Source: Mycetohabitans rhizoxinica HKI 454 (GTDB lineage: Bacteria > Pseudomonadota > Gammaproteobacteria > Burkholderiales > Burkholderiaceae). Taken from it: DNA of 64,000 nucleotides. The notes under the pieces are model-generated. The model was given only the letters and a program-made list of their open reading frames with translations. It was not told where the DNA came from and searched no databases. This document shows, piece after piece, positions 1-9,227 of the stretch. The stretch lies in the NCBI RefSeq assembly GCF_000198775.1, contig NC_014722.1:2271205-2335204 (forward strand), given 5' to 3'. Position 1 is the first letter of the stretch; each line of letters begins with the position of its first letter. The translations under genes and the position numbers were made by a program.

Positions 1-695
1 ATCGTCGCTCTATGTTGGGACCGTTGTGGTTAACGGTCAGCATGGGCGTGATGATTGCTGCAATGGGACCACTCTATGGAGCACTTTTCAGTTACGATCC
101 AGCAAGCTTCATCCCCCACCTGACACTAGGACTAATGTTCTGGGGATTCATCTCCGGGCAGATTAATGATTTTGGCGAAGCATTTTCCGCCTCTTCTCAT
201 TATCTTCGCCAGATGAAGCTACCATTATCCATGTTTGTGTTCCGGGTTATGTATCGGCATACAATTATTCTTGCACACAATATTCTCGTATACGTGTTCA
301 TATGGGCAGTCCTTCCAGTGCACTTGAATGTCAGTTTGTTGTGCCTACCATTTGCCGCAGTTCTGGTACTAGCGAACTTGTTTTGGATTGGTTGCTTGGT
401 TAGCATTTTCTGTACACGCTTTCGAGACATGCAACCCGTAATCAGCAACCTAATTCAGGTTATGTTCTTCCTTACCCCGATTATATGGAAGGCAGAACAG
501 CTGCCGGAAGCAAGGCAAAATCTTCTCCATTTAAATCCATTTTTCTACCTATTGGAGCTAATGCGCGAACCATTGCTTGGCGCAATGCCCGCTGCGGCAA
601 TCTGGATTCGAGCGTCTGCAATGGCCATCGTTGGGACCGCAATTGCAGCATATATGCTGGCAAGGTATCGACATAGAGTCACATATTGGCTCTGA
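1..695 (+). CDS. wzm: O-antigen/polysaccharide ABC transporter permease (Wzm-type), 5' end cut by window
   Basis: Inner-membrane channel subunit of an ABC exporter that moves finished undecaprenyl-linked polysaccharide to the periplasm. The reading frame is open from the first bases and reads RRS-MLGPLWLT; the RRS-x-LGPLW motif is typical of the N-terminal part of Wzm/ABC-2 permeases, so the true start lies upstream and the ATG at 12 is internal. About 228 residues are visible, with several hydrophobic segments and the family motif PIIW near residue 155. The ATPase partner starts 15 bases downstream. Base composition is clearly AT-richer than the housekeeping part of the window, which suggests transfer of the polysaccharide cluster. 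Confidence 0.85.
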   Translation, partial: RRSMLGPLWLTVSMGVMIAAMGPLYGALFSYDPASFIPHLTLGLMFWGFISGQINDFGEAFSASSHYLRQMKLPLSMFVFRVMYRHTIILAHNILVYVFIWAVLPVHLNVSLLCLPFAAVLVLANLFWIGCLVSIFCTRFRDMQPVISNLIQVMFFLTPIIWKAEQLPEARQNLLHLNPFFYLLELMREPLLGAMPAAAIWIRASAMAIVGTAIAAYMLARYRHRVTYWL

Positions 696-709
696 CAAGG
701 TTTAAATAA

Positions 710-1417
710 ATGCGTATTTCACTTGAAAACGTAACGGTCCGCTTCCCGATCTATGATGCCCGAGCGCGCTCATTCAAACGCACGGTAATGGCGGCGGCAA
801 CCGGTGGTCGGTTCGTTGACAACAATCCGACAAAAAAAACTATAGTAGAAGCACTTCACGATATCAGCCTAAACATTGAAAAAGGAGAACGGGTTGCACT
901 AATCGGTGGAAACGGTGCTGGCAAGACAACGTTACTGCGGGTACTTGCCGGTGTATATGTTCCTGAAGAAGGCACGGTAGTAGTAGAGGGACACGTGACC
1001 AGTTTGCTCGATTCTATGCTTGGAATGGACGGTGAATCGACAGGCTATGAAAATATGTATTTGCGTGGACTATTTCTTGGGTTAACGCCCCAAAAAATTG
1101 AAGCATTATCTGAAGAAATAGCCGAATTCAGCGAACTTGGTCATTTTCTGGATATGCCTGTCCGCACATATTCATCCGGCATGACACTTCGATTAGCATT
1201 TTCAATCTCAACCATCCTCAAGCCAGAGATTTTGTTGATGGACGAGTGGATGAGCGTCGGTGATGAGCACTTTAAGAAAAAGGCTGAAGAGCGGCTTGAA
1301 AAGTTCGTTGGTGATGCTGGTATCCTTGTCATTGCAACGCATGATCTCGGGCTCGTTGACAGATTAGCAACCCGTCGTGTAATTCTCGAACACGGTACGA
1401 TCACTTCTATCACGTAG
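710..1417 (+). CDS. wzt: O-antigen/polysaccharide ABC transporter ATP-binding protein (Wzt-type, short form)
   Basis: ATPase that powers polysaccharide export together with the upstream permease. The 235-residue protein has a Walker A motif (GGNGAGKTT, about residues 65-73), a signature motif YSSGMTLRLAF near 155, and a Walker B LLMDEW near 180. It ends right after the nucleotide-binding domain. It therefore lacks the C-terminal carbohydrate-binding domain found in Wzt proteins that recognise a capped chain end, so export should not depend on recognition of a terminal residue by Wzt. It forms an operon with the permease and shares its low GC content. Confidence 0.88.
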   Translation: MRISLENVTVRFPIYDARARSFKRTVMAAATGGRFVDNNPTKKTIVEALHDISLNIEKGERVALIGGNGAGKTTLLRVLAGVYVPEEGTVVVEGHVTSLLDSMLGMDGESTGYENMYLRGLFLGLTPQKIEALSEEIAEFSELGHFLDMPVRTYSSGMTLRLAFSISTILKPEILLMDEWMSVGDEHFKKKAEERLEKFVGDAGILVIATHDLGLVDRLATRRVILEHGTITSIT

Positions 1418-1679
1418 GAATAAGCGAGCATGTTCAAGCTCACAGCAAGTCGATTAGCAGGTTAACCGAAGAGCTTCGAAATAAGCGAGAACGTACCTAC
1501 GATGTGGTAAAAAGAAACGCCAACCTTTTTATTCTGGGGCCTCATAGTACTATGGAAATGTACCAGCACCACGGTTCCGCTATACCTTGTTTCAGGCCAG
1601 GATATATCAGCACCAAGGCGGCCAAGTGTCTTCACGATGAACGGCCGGCCGTCACGCCGCCAGCCATTGACGTTGTACT
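1418..1679. other. intergenic stretch with no convincing gene
   Basis: Between the end of the ATPase gene and the IS fragment. A 73-codon minus-strand frame (1462-1683, product starting MKYNVNGWRRDG) is open, but I cannot connect it to any family. It may be leftover sequence of the neighbouring broken gene or chance. Confidence 0.4.
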
Positions 1680-1870
1680 TCATAGGCTACCTAGTCGGTC
1701 CCAGTCGATCAGATCGGCCAGACGAACCAACGGATGCTTCAAGTTGATCTGCTCGCGCAGCGGTTGGCGAAACAAATCTCCCTCTGGCACCGGCGTCTTC
1801 GGACCCATCCGAACCTCGTCGAAATTTGCAGGAATCTCGCCTCAATATGCCTGCCTCTTGCAAATCCCAC
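1680..1870 (-). mobile_element. 5' fragment of an IS5-family insertion sequence (transposase N-terminus)
   Basis: On the minus strand an ATG at 1808 opens a 42-codon frame whose product contains DLFRQPLREQINLKHPLVRL followed by ADLIDWDRL. This is the conserved N-terminus of IS5-family DDE transposases. The frame stops at 1680 after about 42 residues of an enzyme normally well over 300 long, so all catalytic residues are missing. The leader upstream of the ATG runs to about 1870, where sequence of the interrupted glycosyltransferase gene resumes. The outer limit is approximate because only one end of the element is present. Confidence 0.7.
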
Positions 1871-2927
1871 AAACTGGAGATTGGTTGACCGACGAGGGTG
1901 TGCCCCACTCCGGTATCGAGATTCAATCCGGCTGCGGCTGCGTTCCAGATGTTGACCGCTCTGCGCAGAAAATCAGACATCTGCTGGACTGCCGGCCGCG
2001 AGGGCTTTAAGAGTCGCAGCACCAAATTGGAGATGCGTGACCGGTACAACGTTTTCCAGAATGTCGACGCAATCACGTTCGCAACTGAAACGTTGATGAA
2101 GTGCCGTGTGTCCAATTGCGCACCGTCACATGAGATCGGCGTCGTGATCTGGTCCAGCACGCGTGCACACTTGCCAAAAATACGCTTCCTCGAGCGCACC
2201 ACCACGAATTCCTACAACCGTCGAAACGTTTGCCGAACTCAAAACGCCATAAAGATTCGCATCGAGTCTGGGAATGCCCATTGCTTCAAGGAAACGCCTG
2301 TCGTCGACGGAGTCGTTGCAGCGGGCGAGATAGAAGACGTGTGAATACTGTGCAGAAATATCAATGAGCTGGCTTCGATAGTCTTCAAGCGCGCACGGAG
2401 CATCGCAATGGATACTGTCGGTTGGGATGCTGGTCTGTCAGGACGACAGCAGAATTTTCAGGAATCGAATGCTGACCCAGATTTCGGTATCGAAATGAAA
2501 GCTCGAGGGATTTTGCGCTAAATTTAAGGTGTGCATCCAAAATCCTGAACGGCAATATGTGCTTAAAGATTCGTGGGCAGTTTGTTCTCATCGCAAGGAT
2601 GAAGTCGTGCGCGAGAAAGCGGAACGGCGACACGCGAATGTCAACGTAAGTGACCTCGTGTGCAGTCAGCACCGCAGCAAGTCGGGAGGGAATTTCGTGA
2701 CCAATCACCCATGAGCCTTGTCGAGCACGCTCGATGAGGCGCGTACCCTCGTCGTTGCAGGTAATCGTATCCGAAACGAAGCCTGTTGCACTGACGGTCG
2801 AGTCGCGGAAGATCGACAAATAGTCGAGAATCCATACTCGACGTGCGTCGGTCATGTGATCGAGACCGGTTAAAAAACCCCGCCTGACATTTCTTTGTCT
2901 CAATGAATTAAACGCGATCCGTGTCAA
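1871..2927 (-). pseudogene. broken glycosyltransferase-like gene (frameshifted, 3' end replaced by IS fragment)
   Basis: Three consecutive minus-strand frames each read as plausible protein and together make one polypeptide. Frame one (about 2927-2420) contains VIGHEIPSRLAAVLTAHEV and VSPFRFLAHDFILAMRTN. Frame two (about 2420-2190) contains YSHVFYLARCNDSVDDRRFL and VVGIRGGALEEAYFWQ. Frame three (about 2190-1880) contains CDGAQLDTRHFINVSVANVI. Two indels, near 2417 and 2190, separate the frames, and the C-terminus is lost at the IS5 piece. The style resembles GT-B enzymes of ABC-exported O-antigen clusters (possibly a GT99-type Kdo transferase), but that family call is tentative. It sits directly downstream of the GlfT2-like gene. 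Confidence 0.6.
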
Positions 2928-4757
2928 TCATGCGTCAGCCTGTTTTCGAAGACTGAGATAAGTCCTCCAGAAAGATTCTGAGGTGATCTCCTTACCGGCA
3001 AAACGCCAGAGTCGGCGGGTTTTCGATGCGTTGATCTTCACGCTTGCGTACAATTTCGCTGCGCGTATCGCCAGTGTAAAGAACTGCTTGCGGTCCATCG
3101 AACAGAGCAAGCCCTGGTGAGTAGTTGGCTCGTAATATAGCACGGTCGGCTTGCGAAAGATGGCTTGCAGCCGCATTGAGTGAAGGGGTTCGATTGCCCA
3201 ACCATCGTCGAACGCATTCGTAGCGCGGCGCATCATGAAAGACGGAAGGAGGTGGCCGTTGAGCGTCGCCATGACGAGCAGCTTGCGCAGTCGGCTATTT
3301 GCCATCTTAGGCGCAAACTTCTCGGACACGAATTGCATGGCGGAAACAGGGCGCATAAGCTGCTTTTGCGCCTTCGCCTTTGCCGCATGGAATTCGTCAG
3401 GTACGAGCTCTCGGATGAACTGCGGACCCTTTTGCGCATCATGGACACCATCGAGGAGGTTAGCCGCCCGTTCATAACGATACGTCAGCAGTGCGCCGAG
3501 GACTTGCCGGAATACATCCGTGACCGCGCGGTCATCGTTAGCGTATATGTAATTGGCGGCAAGACCGTTGCGTGCATGGTAGTACCAGCGCCAATTCGTT
3601 TCCTTCTTGTGAAACTCCTCGTGCCATACGGCAATCCCGGTGAGCGTGACCGTCGACATCTCGTTCGACAGGCGCATGCCCATTTCCACATCGTCGAAGC
3701 CGACGAAGAACGGGAACGGCATCAGCTTCTCGCGCAGTTGCGCGAGAGGATAGCAGGTGAACCACCAGCCGTAGAAGGTCGCGTACTCGGGTTCATCGTA
3801 GCGGATGACGTCTTCCTGGGAGGTCAGGTCTGCGCCACCCTTGACGCTCCAGAACCGAAGGCCACGGACGCGTGCACCGAGCTCGTGCAGCTTGCCCTTA
3901 TCCTGCATGTTGAGCATACCGCCCGCGACGATCCTGTCGTCGCCGACATAATGCAGCAGATTAAACAGGCGGGCATAGGAGTCCGGTTCGACGGCGATGT
4001 CGTCGTCGCAAAACAGCACATGGGTGAAAGGATCCTGCTCCGAAAGCGCTTCGATCACGCCTCGAGCAAAGCCGCCCGCGCCGCCGTAATTCCGGTTCGG
4101 CACGATCCGGATGCCAGGCGGAGCCTCACGCTCAAGCGTCTGCCCGTTATCGACCACGATGAGTTCGATCGCGCCGGCAGGGTTAGCGCGGATGATGCGC
4201 TCGAGTAGCGCCATGCTTCGCCGGACATAAGCTTCCCGCTTGAACGTCGGCATTACCACTGCCAACCTGACCTTGCGCCGCGGCGGCTGGTCGGTCATGT
4301 ATCGCACCGATTTTAGCGTGAAGCGGGGCGAGGTTGGCTGAAACTCAGGATACAGCAGCCCGCTCTTTCCTGCCAGGCCGTTCAGGTTAACGTGAACATG
4401 GCCGGAATCGATGCGCGGCAGCGCCTCGACGTCCCCAGACCACAGTAACTGACGGGGCTCGCGCCCATTGTCATGCCAAATAGTGAGCAGCGCATCGCCT
4501 TCGAATGCGATTTCGAGCGTGATTCCGTTCAATCCGCATTCACGGCACCACGTCGTGAGTGAGAAACCGCCGAAGAACGTGCTGAAATCTAATGTCCCGT
4601 CCATCTCGACCGGATCTCCCGACCAGGCTGCGCCGCTTTCGGGTCGGATACGCCAAGCGTTTCGAGGGGTTGCCCGGAAATAAAGCGCATCCGGGGCACC
4701 AACCTCGGCCGTGGACCAGACAATGTCCTGGAGGAGTTGATGGGTGTTCGCTTGCAT
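2928..4757 (-). CDS. GlfT2-like galactofuranosyltransferase (GT2 family)
   Basis: Probably builds galactofuranose-containing polysaccharide on the cytoplasmic face of the membrane, using UDP-galactofuranose. The 609-residue protein has an N-terminal beta-rich domain (residues about 1-155), a GT2 GT-A domain starting with LAVVMPTFKREAYV near 167, the metal-binding motif FCDDDIAVEPD near 250, and a downstream acidic FDDVEMGMRL segment and WHEEFH histidine that match the catalytic-base and metal-ligand region of GlfT2. A long helical C-terminal region follows. Length and domain order match GlfT2 rather than short GT2 enzymes. No UDP-galactopyranose mutase gene is in the window, so the donor pathway must be encoded elsewhere. 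Confidence 0.75.
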   Translation of the reverse strand: MQANTHQLLQDIVWSTAEVGAPDALYFRATPRNAWRIRPESGAAWSGDPVEMDGTLDFSTFFGGFSLTTWCRECGLNGITLEIAFEGDALLTIWHDNGREPRQLLWSGDVEALPRIDSGHVHVNLNGLAGKSGLLYPEFQPTSPRFTLKSVRYMTDQPPRRKVRLAVVMPTFKREAYVRRSMALLERIIRANPAGAIELIVVDNGQTLEREAPPGIRIVPNRNYGGAGGFARGVIEALSEQDPFTHVLFCDDDIAVEPDSYARLFNLLHYVGDDRIVAGGMLNMQDKGKLHELGARVRGLRFWSVKGGADLTSQEDVIRYDEPEYATFYGWWFTCYPLAQLREKLMPFPFFVGFDDVEMGMRLSNEMSTVTLTGIAVWHEEFHKKETNWRWYYHARNGLAANYIYANDDRAVTDVFRQVLGALLTYRYERAANLLDGVHDAQKGPQFIRELVPDEFHAAKAKAQKQLMRPVSAMQFVSEKFAPKMANSRLRKLLVMATLNGHLLPSFMMRRATNAFDDGWAIEPLHSMRLQAIFRKPTVLYYEPTTHQGLLCSMDRKQFFTLAIRAAKLYASVKINASKTRRLWRFAGKEITSESFWRTYLSLRKQADA

Positions 4758-5227
4758 GATGGTATCTCAGAAAACACGTTTCCGTGAGGGATAGGCTGGT
4801 AATGGACTAACCGAAGTTTACTGGTGCTCTTAGTGGGAGTGCTGTCACGATCCTGCGAGAAATTGCACTGCAACCAAGCAAATGCATTCACGGTGCTATG
4901 GAGACAGAGCTTGAGGGCAACGCGGCGTGCCAGTAATCTGGCTGGGATCCTGCAACGGGAACCGAATGCCGGTGGACAATCACTGCCAAATAGGAATGGT
5001 CGCGCTCGCACGAATAAAATCAGCCCTTGCCTGGGGGCTAGCCTCGAGTCACACTGGCGGAAATCGATGAATTGCTTTAGGGTAACCGCGTATCATACAC
5101 TGTTGATGCTGTCGTTGACATTGATCGAACCCGCGCTCGCTTTGACTGATGGCGCAGTTTTCTTCCAATATAGGCTGTCCGCTCAGGGCAGGCCTTTTTG
5201 CTAAGAGAATTCCGCCTTTAAAAAACG
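4758..5227. other. 470-bp intergenic region, no supported gene
   Basis: Lies between the GlfT2-like gene and rmlD, which are both on the minus strand. Open frames exist on both strands, but their products are arginine/serine-rich with no family resemblance, and no frame has a convincing ribosome-binding site. It presumably contains the promoter of the GlfT2-like gene; I see no clear promoter or terminator. Confidence 0.5.
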
Positions 5228-6166
5228 TCAGCTGACGGGATGATCGCGGAGCCGAGCGTGGCTTTGAAGACACAACTTCAACGCCTGGTCCCATTGCGGT
5301 GACTGCAAGCCAAACACGCGCTCCAACTTACCGTTAGACAAACAAGAATTCGCAGGTCGCTCCGCTTGTGTGGGAAAGTCAGATGATGGTATCGGCATCA
5401 CAGTCGGCACACGCTCCAACGCTATTGCATCAAAGATGGCTTTGGCAAAACCATGCCATGATGTCGAGCCGGCTGCGGTCAGGTGATAAAGGCCTGAGCG
5501 CTCTTGCCACCATTGTCGCGTATCATGGGCGGCTAGCGCCTGGGATACGATATGTGCGGTCAGCGTCGCAATGGTGTTGCTCCATGTTGGCGCGCCAAAT
5601 TGGTCAGCCACAACCTTGATTTCGTCTCGTTCTGTTCCGAGACGCAGCATCGTCAGCAAAAAGTTTCTGCCACGCATGCCATAGACCCAGCTTGTGCGCA
5701 GGATTAGATGGTGCGCGCCGGCGCTTGCAATTGCCCGCTCTCCGGCCAGCTTGCTGAAGCCATAAACATTCTTGGGGTCAGCCTCGTCTTCTTCAACGTA
5801 CGGTGAATCCTTTTCGCCGTTGAAGACATAGTCCGTCGAATAGTGGATCATCGCAGCCCCCACCCGCCTCGCTTCCTCAGCCAACACACCAGGGGCCTTC
5901 GCATTGACCTGCATTGCTAAATCGGGATTGCTTTGCGCAGCATCGACTGCCGTGTAAGCCGCTGGATTCACAATCACGGTGGGTTTGATCGCGCGTATGA
6001 CGGCACGCATTTGATTTGGTTCGGTCAAGTCAAAAGTGGCCCTATCAACAGCGACCACTTTGCCCAAGCCCTGCATTGTGCGAACCAATTCAGAGCCAAT
6101 CTGCCCCGTCACACCTGTCACCAGAATCGTCGCTTCGCTGCGACGTTTCCGCTCAACGACCGTCAT
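5228..6166 (-). CDS. rmlD: dTDP-4-dehydrorhamnose reductase
   Basis: Last step of dTDP-L-rhamnose synthesis: reduces dTDP-4-keto-L-rhamnose with NAD(P)H in the cytoplasm. The 312-residue protein has the Rossmann motif TGVTGQIGSELV at about 18-29, the active-site serine/threonine segment HYSTDYVFNG, and the catalytic YGFSKLAGE (Y-x-x-x-K). Length is normal for RmlD. Its ATG overlaps the rmlC stop by four bases (ATGA), indicating translational coupling; it is the last gene of the rmlBACD set. Confidence 0.93.
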   Translation of the reverse strand: MTVVERKRRSEATILVTGVTGQIGSELVRTMQGLGKVVAVDRATFDLTEPNQMRAVIRAIKPTVIVNPAAYTAVDAAQSNPDLAMQVNAKAPGVLAEEARRVGAAMIHYSTDYVFNGEKDSPYVEEDEADPKNVYGFSKLAGERAIASAGAHHLILRTSWVYGMRGRNFLLTMLRLGTERDEIKVVADQFGAPTWSNTIATLTAHIVSQALAAHDTRQWWQERSGLYHLTAAGSTSWHGFAKAIFDAIALERVPTVMPIPSSDFPTQAERPANSCLSNGKLERVFGLQSPQWDQALKLCLQSHARLRDHPVS

Positions 6167-6714
6167 GCATACAGCTCCGCTTCACTCAACTGCTTACCAC
6201 CGGCATCTTTTGCAGCAACAACAGGATCGCCTTGTAGCGGCCATTCGATTCCCAGTTCCGGGTCGTTCCATAAAATACTGCGCTCGAACTCGGGAAACCA
6301 GTAATCAGTGGTTTTGTACAAAAATTCGGCACTGTCGGACAACGTCAGAAAGCCATGAGCAAATCCGGGCGGCACCCATAGCTGCCGCCGATTCGCAGCG
6401 GACAAATACACGCCAACCCATTGACCAAAGTGGGGAGAACTTCGTCGAATATCGACTGCGACATCGAAGACTTCTCCATGCACGACGCGCACAAGCTTAC
6501 CCTGCGCATGCTCAATCTGGTAGTGCAGTCCGCGCAAGACGCCTTTCGCCGAGCGCGAGTGATTATCCTGGACGAAAACTGCATTGGCATCAACCAGTCG
6601 TGCAAAATCGCGTGCATTGAAGCTTTCAAATAAAAAGCCCCTCGCGTCATCAAACACTTGCGGCTCGATGAGCTTAACGTCGGGCAGCGAAGTAGGAATT
6701 ACCTGGATTGCCAT
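6163..6714 (-). CDS. rmlC: dTDP-4-dehydrorhamnose 3,5-epimerase
   Basis: Third step of dTDP-L-rhamnose synthesis: double epimerisation at C3 and C5 by a cupin-fold enzyme. The 183-residue product beginning [20 protein letters not shown] has the family signatures [12 protein letters not shown], the catalytic-histidine segment [16 protein letters not shown] and [16 protein letters not shown] start at 6714 rather than at the longer open frame (6840) because conserved RmlC sequence begins there and the extra residues are only rmlA read in another frame. It overlaps the end of rmlA by 16 bases and the start of rmlD by 4. Confidence 0.93.
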   Translation of the reverse strand: MAIQVIPTSLPDVKLIEPQVFDDARGFLFESFNARDFARLVDANAVFVQDNHSRSAKGVLRGLHYQIEHAQGKLVRVVHGEVFDVAVDIRRSSPHFGQWVGVYLSAANRRQLWVPPGFAHGFLTLSDSAEFLYKTTDYWFPEFERSILWNDPELGIEWPLQGDPVVAAKDAGGKQLSEAELYA

Positions 6715-7601
6715 GCGATCTGATCTGTCAATATTGTTTGCAAATATTTGCCATACTGGCTGTTCGCAAGGGGCGCTGCAAGCTTGCGCAACTGGTCTGC
6801 ACCAATCCATCCAAGGCGGTACGCGACTTCTTCGGGACACGCGACAACAAGTCCCTGACGCTTTTGAAGCGTCGCGATGAACGTCGCCGCGTCAATGAGC
6901 GAGTCGTGTGTTCCCGTATCAAGCCACGCAAAGCCACGTCCCATAACTTCAACATTGAGCTTGCCAGCGCTGAGATACGCGCAATTCACATCGGTAATTT
7001 CGAGCTCGCCGCGCGCCGAAGGCCTAATCGATGCTGCAATATCACAGACATTGTTATCATAGAAATATAATCCTGTGACAGCATAGTGGGAGCGAGGCTT
7101 AGCCGGCTTCTCTTCGATCGACAACGCACGAAAGTTGTTATCAAAGTCCACGACACCATAGCGCTCTGGGTCGTGTACATGATACGCGAATACAGTGGCC
7201 CCCTCCTGCTGCGCATTAGCACGATCCAATTGCTTCACCAAATCGTGACCATAGAAGATGTTGTCACCCAGAATAAGCGTCGAAGCATCGTTGCCGATGA
7301 AGTGTCGTCCGATAATGAATGCCTGAGCTACACCGTCGGGGGAAGGTTGCACTGCATACTGTATGTTCATCCCCCACTGCCCACCATCTCCCAGCATAAC
7401 CTCGAAGCGCGGTATGTCATCGGGTGTAGAAATCAGGAGTACGTCTCGAATTCCGGCCATCATCAGCGTCGACAGCGGATAATAAACCATCGGCTTATCG
7501 TACACCGGCAGCAATTGCTTGGAAGTCGATAGCGTAATAGGATAAAGCCGCGTACCCGATCCGCCGGCAAGAATGATTCCCTTACGTGTATTTCTCGCCA
7601 T
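6699..7601 (-). CDS. rmlA: glucose-1-phosphate thymidylyltransferase
   Basis: First step of dTDP-L-rhamnose synthesis: dTTP + glucose-1-phosphate to dTDP-glucose. The 300-residue protein starts [20 protein letters not shown], which contains the nucleotide-binding loop [27 protein letters not shown] follows, then [12 protein letters not shown] and [20 protein letters not shown], all standard for RmlA. It begins only 2 bases after the rmlB stop codon and overlaps rmlC, so the four genes form a tight operon. Confidence 0.94.
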   Translation of the reverse strand: MARNTRKGIILAGGSGTRLYPITLSTSKQLLPVYDKPMVYYPLSTLMMAGIRDVLLISTPDDIPRFEVMLGDGGQWGMNIQYAVQPSPDGVAQAFIIGRHFIGNDASTLILGDNIFYGHDLVKQLDRANAQQEGATVFAYHVHDPERYGVVDFDNNFRALSIEEKPAKPRSHYAVTGLYFYDNNVCDIAASIRPSARGELEITDVNCAYLSAGKLNVEVMGRGFAWLDTGTHDSLIDAATFIATLQKRQGLVVACPEEVAYRLGWIGADQLRKLAAPLANSQYGKYLQTILTDQIAWQSR

Positions 7602-7603
7602 GC

Positions 7604-8683
7604 TTAACGACCTCGACCATCACGCGCATTGAAAGTGTAGTGAACTGCGCCCCACTGGCGGTACTCGCCGGACTGCACTTCGTTAACCCAGTCCTGGTTA
7701 TCGAGATACCACTGAACTGTTTTTTTCAGACCGCTCTCGAATGTCTCTGCGGGTTTCCAGCCGAGTTCGCGCTCAATCTTACGCGCGTCGATTGCATATC
7801 TGCGATCGTGGCCTGGACGATCCGCGACGAAGGCAATCAGATCACGATACGAACCACTGGCTTTGGGTTTGAGCGCATCGAGCAGGTCGCACACCGATTG
7901 CACGACTTCAATATTTGTCTTTTCGTTCCAACCGCCGACATTGTATGTTTGGCCAGGTTCGCCGTAGAAAAGCACCTTGCGTATTGCCGAGCAGTGATCG
8001 CGCACGTACAGCCAGTCACGCACGTTTTGCCCGTCGCCATAAATGGGAAGTGGCTTGCCCGCCAATGCGCTAACGATCGTCAACGGGATCAGTTTTTCCG
8101 GAAATTGATAAGGCCCGTAGTTGTTCGAGCAATGTGTCGTGACAGTGGGTAAGCCGTACGTGTGATGATATGCACGAACGAGATGGTCCGACGCGGCCTT
8201 AGTCGCCGAATACGGACTGTTCGGTGCATACGGCGCCGTCTCGCAGAATTGCGGATCATCCGGCGACAATGAACCGAAGACCTCGTCGGTTGATACGTGC
8301 AGAAAACGGAATGCAGTTTTCGCATCGGCACTCAGGCCGCTCCAATACGCACGGGCTGCCTCAAGCAGGGTAAAGGTACCAACCACATTAGTTTGTACAA
8401 ACGCTGCTGGACCATGAATAGAGCGGTCTACATGACTTTCCGCAGCAAAATGGACCACCGCGCGCGGCGCGTGTCGCGCAAACAAGGCATCCAATGCAGA
8501 CCGATCACTAATGTCGACGCGCGCCAACCAATGCAACGGGTTACCTTCAAGTGACTTTAGCGTGCGAAGATTGCCGGCATACGTTAGGTTGTCCACATTG
8601 AGCACCGCCTCTTCGCTGCGTTGCAGCCAGTCGAGAACGAAATTACCGCCAATGAAGCCGGCGCCTCCCGTTACAAGAATCAT
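7604..8683 (-). CDS. rmlB: dTDP-glucose 4,6-dehydratase
   Basis: Second step of dTDP-L-rhamnose synthesis, an NAD-dependent short-chain dehydrogenase fold enzyme. The 359-residue product begins [20 protein letters not shown] (Rossmann GxxGxxG), has the catalytic triad segment [11 protein letters not shown] and the [20 protein letters not shown] motif (Y-x-x-x-K). First gene of the rmlBACD operon. The sequence upstream of its ATG reads AAGGTAG, an adequate ribosome-binding site, and a TATAAT-like box lies on the minus strand at 8790-8785, without a clear -35 partner. Confidence 0.95.
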   Translation of the reverse strand: MILVTGGAGFIGGNFVLDWLQRSEEAVLNVDNLTYAGNLRTLKSLEGNPLHWLARVDISDRSALDALFARHAPRAVVHFAAESHVDRSIHGPAAFVQTNVVGTFTLLEAARAYWSGLSADAKTAFRFLHVSTDEVFGSLSPDDPQFCETAPYAPNSPYSATKAASDHLVRAYHHTYGLPTVTTHCSNNYGPYQFPEKLIPLTIVSALAGKPLPIYGDGQNVRDWLYVRDHCSAIRKVLFYGEPGQTYNVGGWNEKTNIEVVQSVCDLLDALKPKASGSYRDLIAFVADRPGHDRRYAIDARKIERELGWKPAETFESGLKKTVQWYLDNQDWVNEVQSGEYRQWGAVHYTFNARDGRGR

Positions 8684-8852
8684 TGAACTACCTTCGGTCT
8701 AGATGCCAACGGATGTGCACGAGCCCGCTACCCCTATCGCGGCTTGGGCCGAATCAGTGCACGAAAACAAGTATTTAAAAGTAAATTATAAAGGAGGAGC
8801 TGACAGCCCCCATCGGGCCGACTGTACGCCCATGGCCGTGAAGCATGCGTCG

Positions 8853-9212
8853 GAGCGTCAACGAGAGCAGCAACACCATGCCAAACGATGCCGCGCCAAG
8901 GTCCCCACAAGCCGTTCGGCAATCATGCGCCGCTGCTGTGAATCTCTGCTAGCGCAGTCGCGCTCGAGCGGACCACGTCGCCCAGCGTCGCGCACAGTGG
9001 GTCACGCATCACACGATACAGCATTTCTGCATCGATCGAAGGGGTACCGGCAATCATCATCGAGTCTCTCATCGCTATTCGTCTAGTCTGCCCGTGCGTC
9101 AGCGAAAAGCGCTTGGGCCCGTTGCCGTTCGCGACCGCTTTGAGCACGTCCTTTAACGCGGCCCTCTCCAGCTCACTGGGCACTGACATCGACGACGTAT
9201 AGTTGCCGTTGC
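8853..9212 (-). pseudogene. collapsed, decayed copy of pyrR-ruvX-yqgE (with a short pyrC' match)
   Basis: Minus-strand sequence at 9212-9091 encodes [11 protein letters not shown] and [15 protein letters not shown], nearly identical to the middle of YqgE (15130-15245 here). At 9085-9056 a short piece resembles the 3' end of ruvX. At 9064-8880 it reads SIDAEMLYRVMRDPLCATLG and matches the first third of PyrR (14355-14535). A 22-base stretch at 8853-8874 is identical to pyrC' 11774-11795. The pieces follow the order of the intact locus, with the rest deleted. No complete product is encoded. Confidence 0.85.
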
Positions 9213-9227
9213 CGCATGGGAAACGCG

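Noticed and set aside
3180..4208. Long + strand open frame (342 codons) opposite the GlfT2-like gene
   Set aside because: Arginine-rich product with no domain; it lies wholly inside a well-supported gene on the other strand and is a GC-driven shadow.
8785..8797. TATAAAGGAGG on the + strand as a start signal for a gene reading into the 8800-9090 region
   Set aside because: There is no start codon at a suitable distance, and the downstream frame only reads the antisense of the pyrR remnant.
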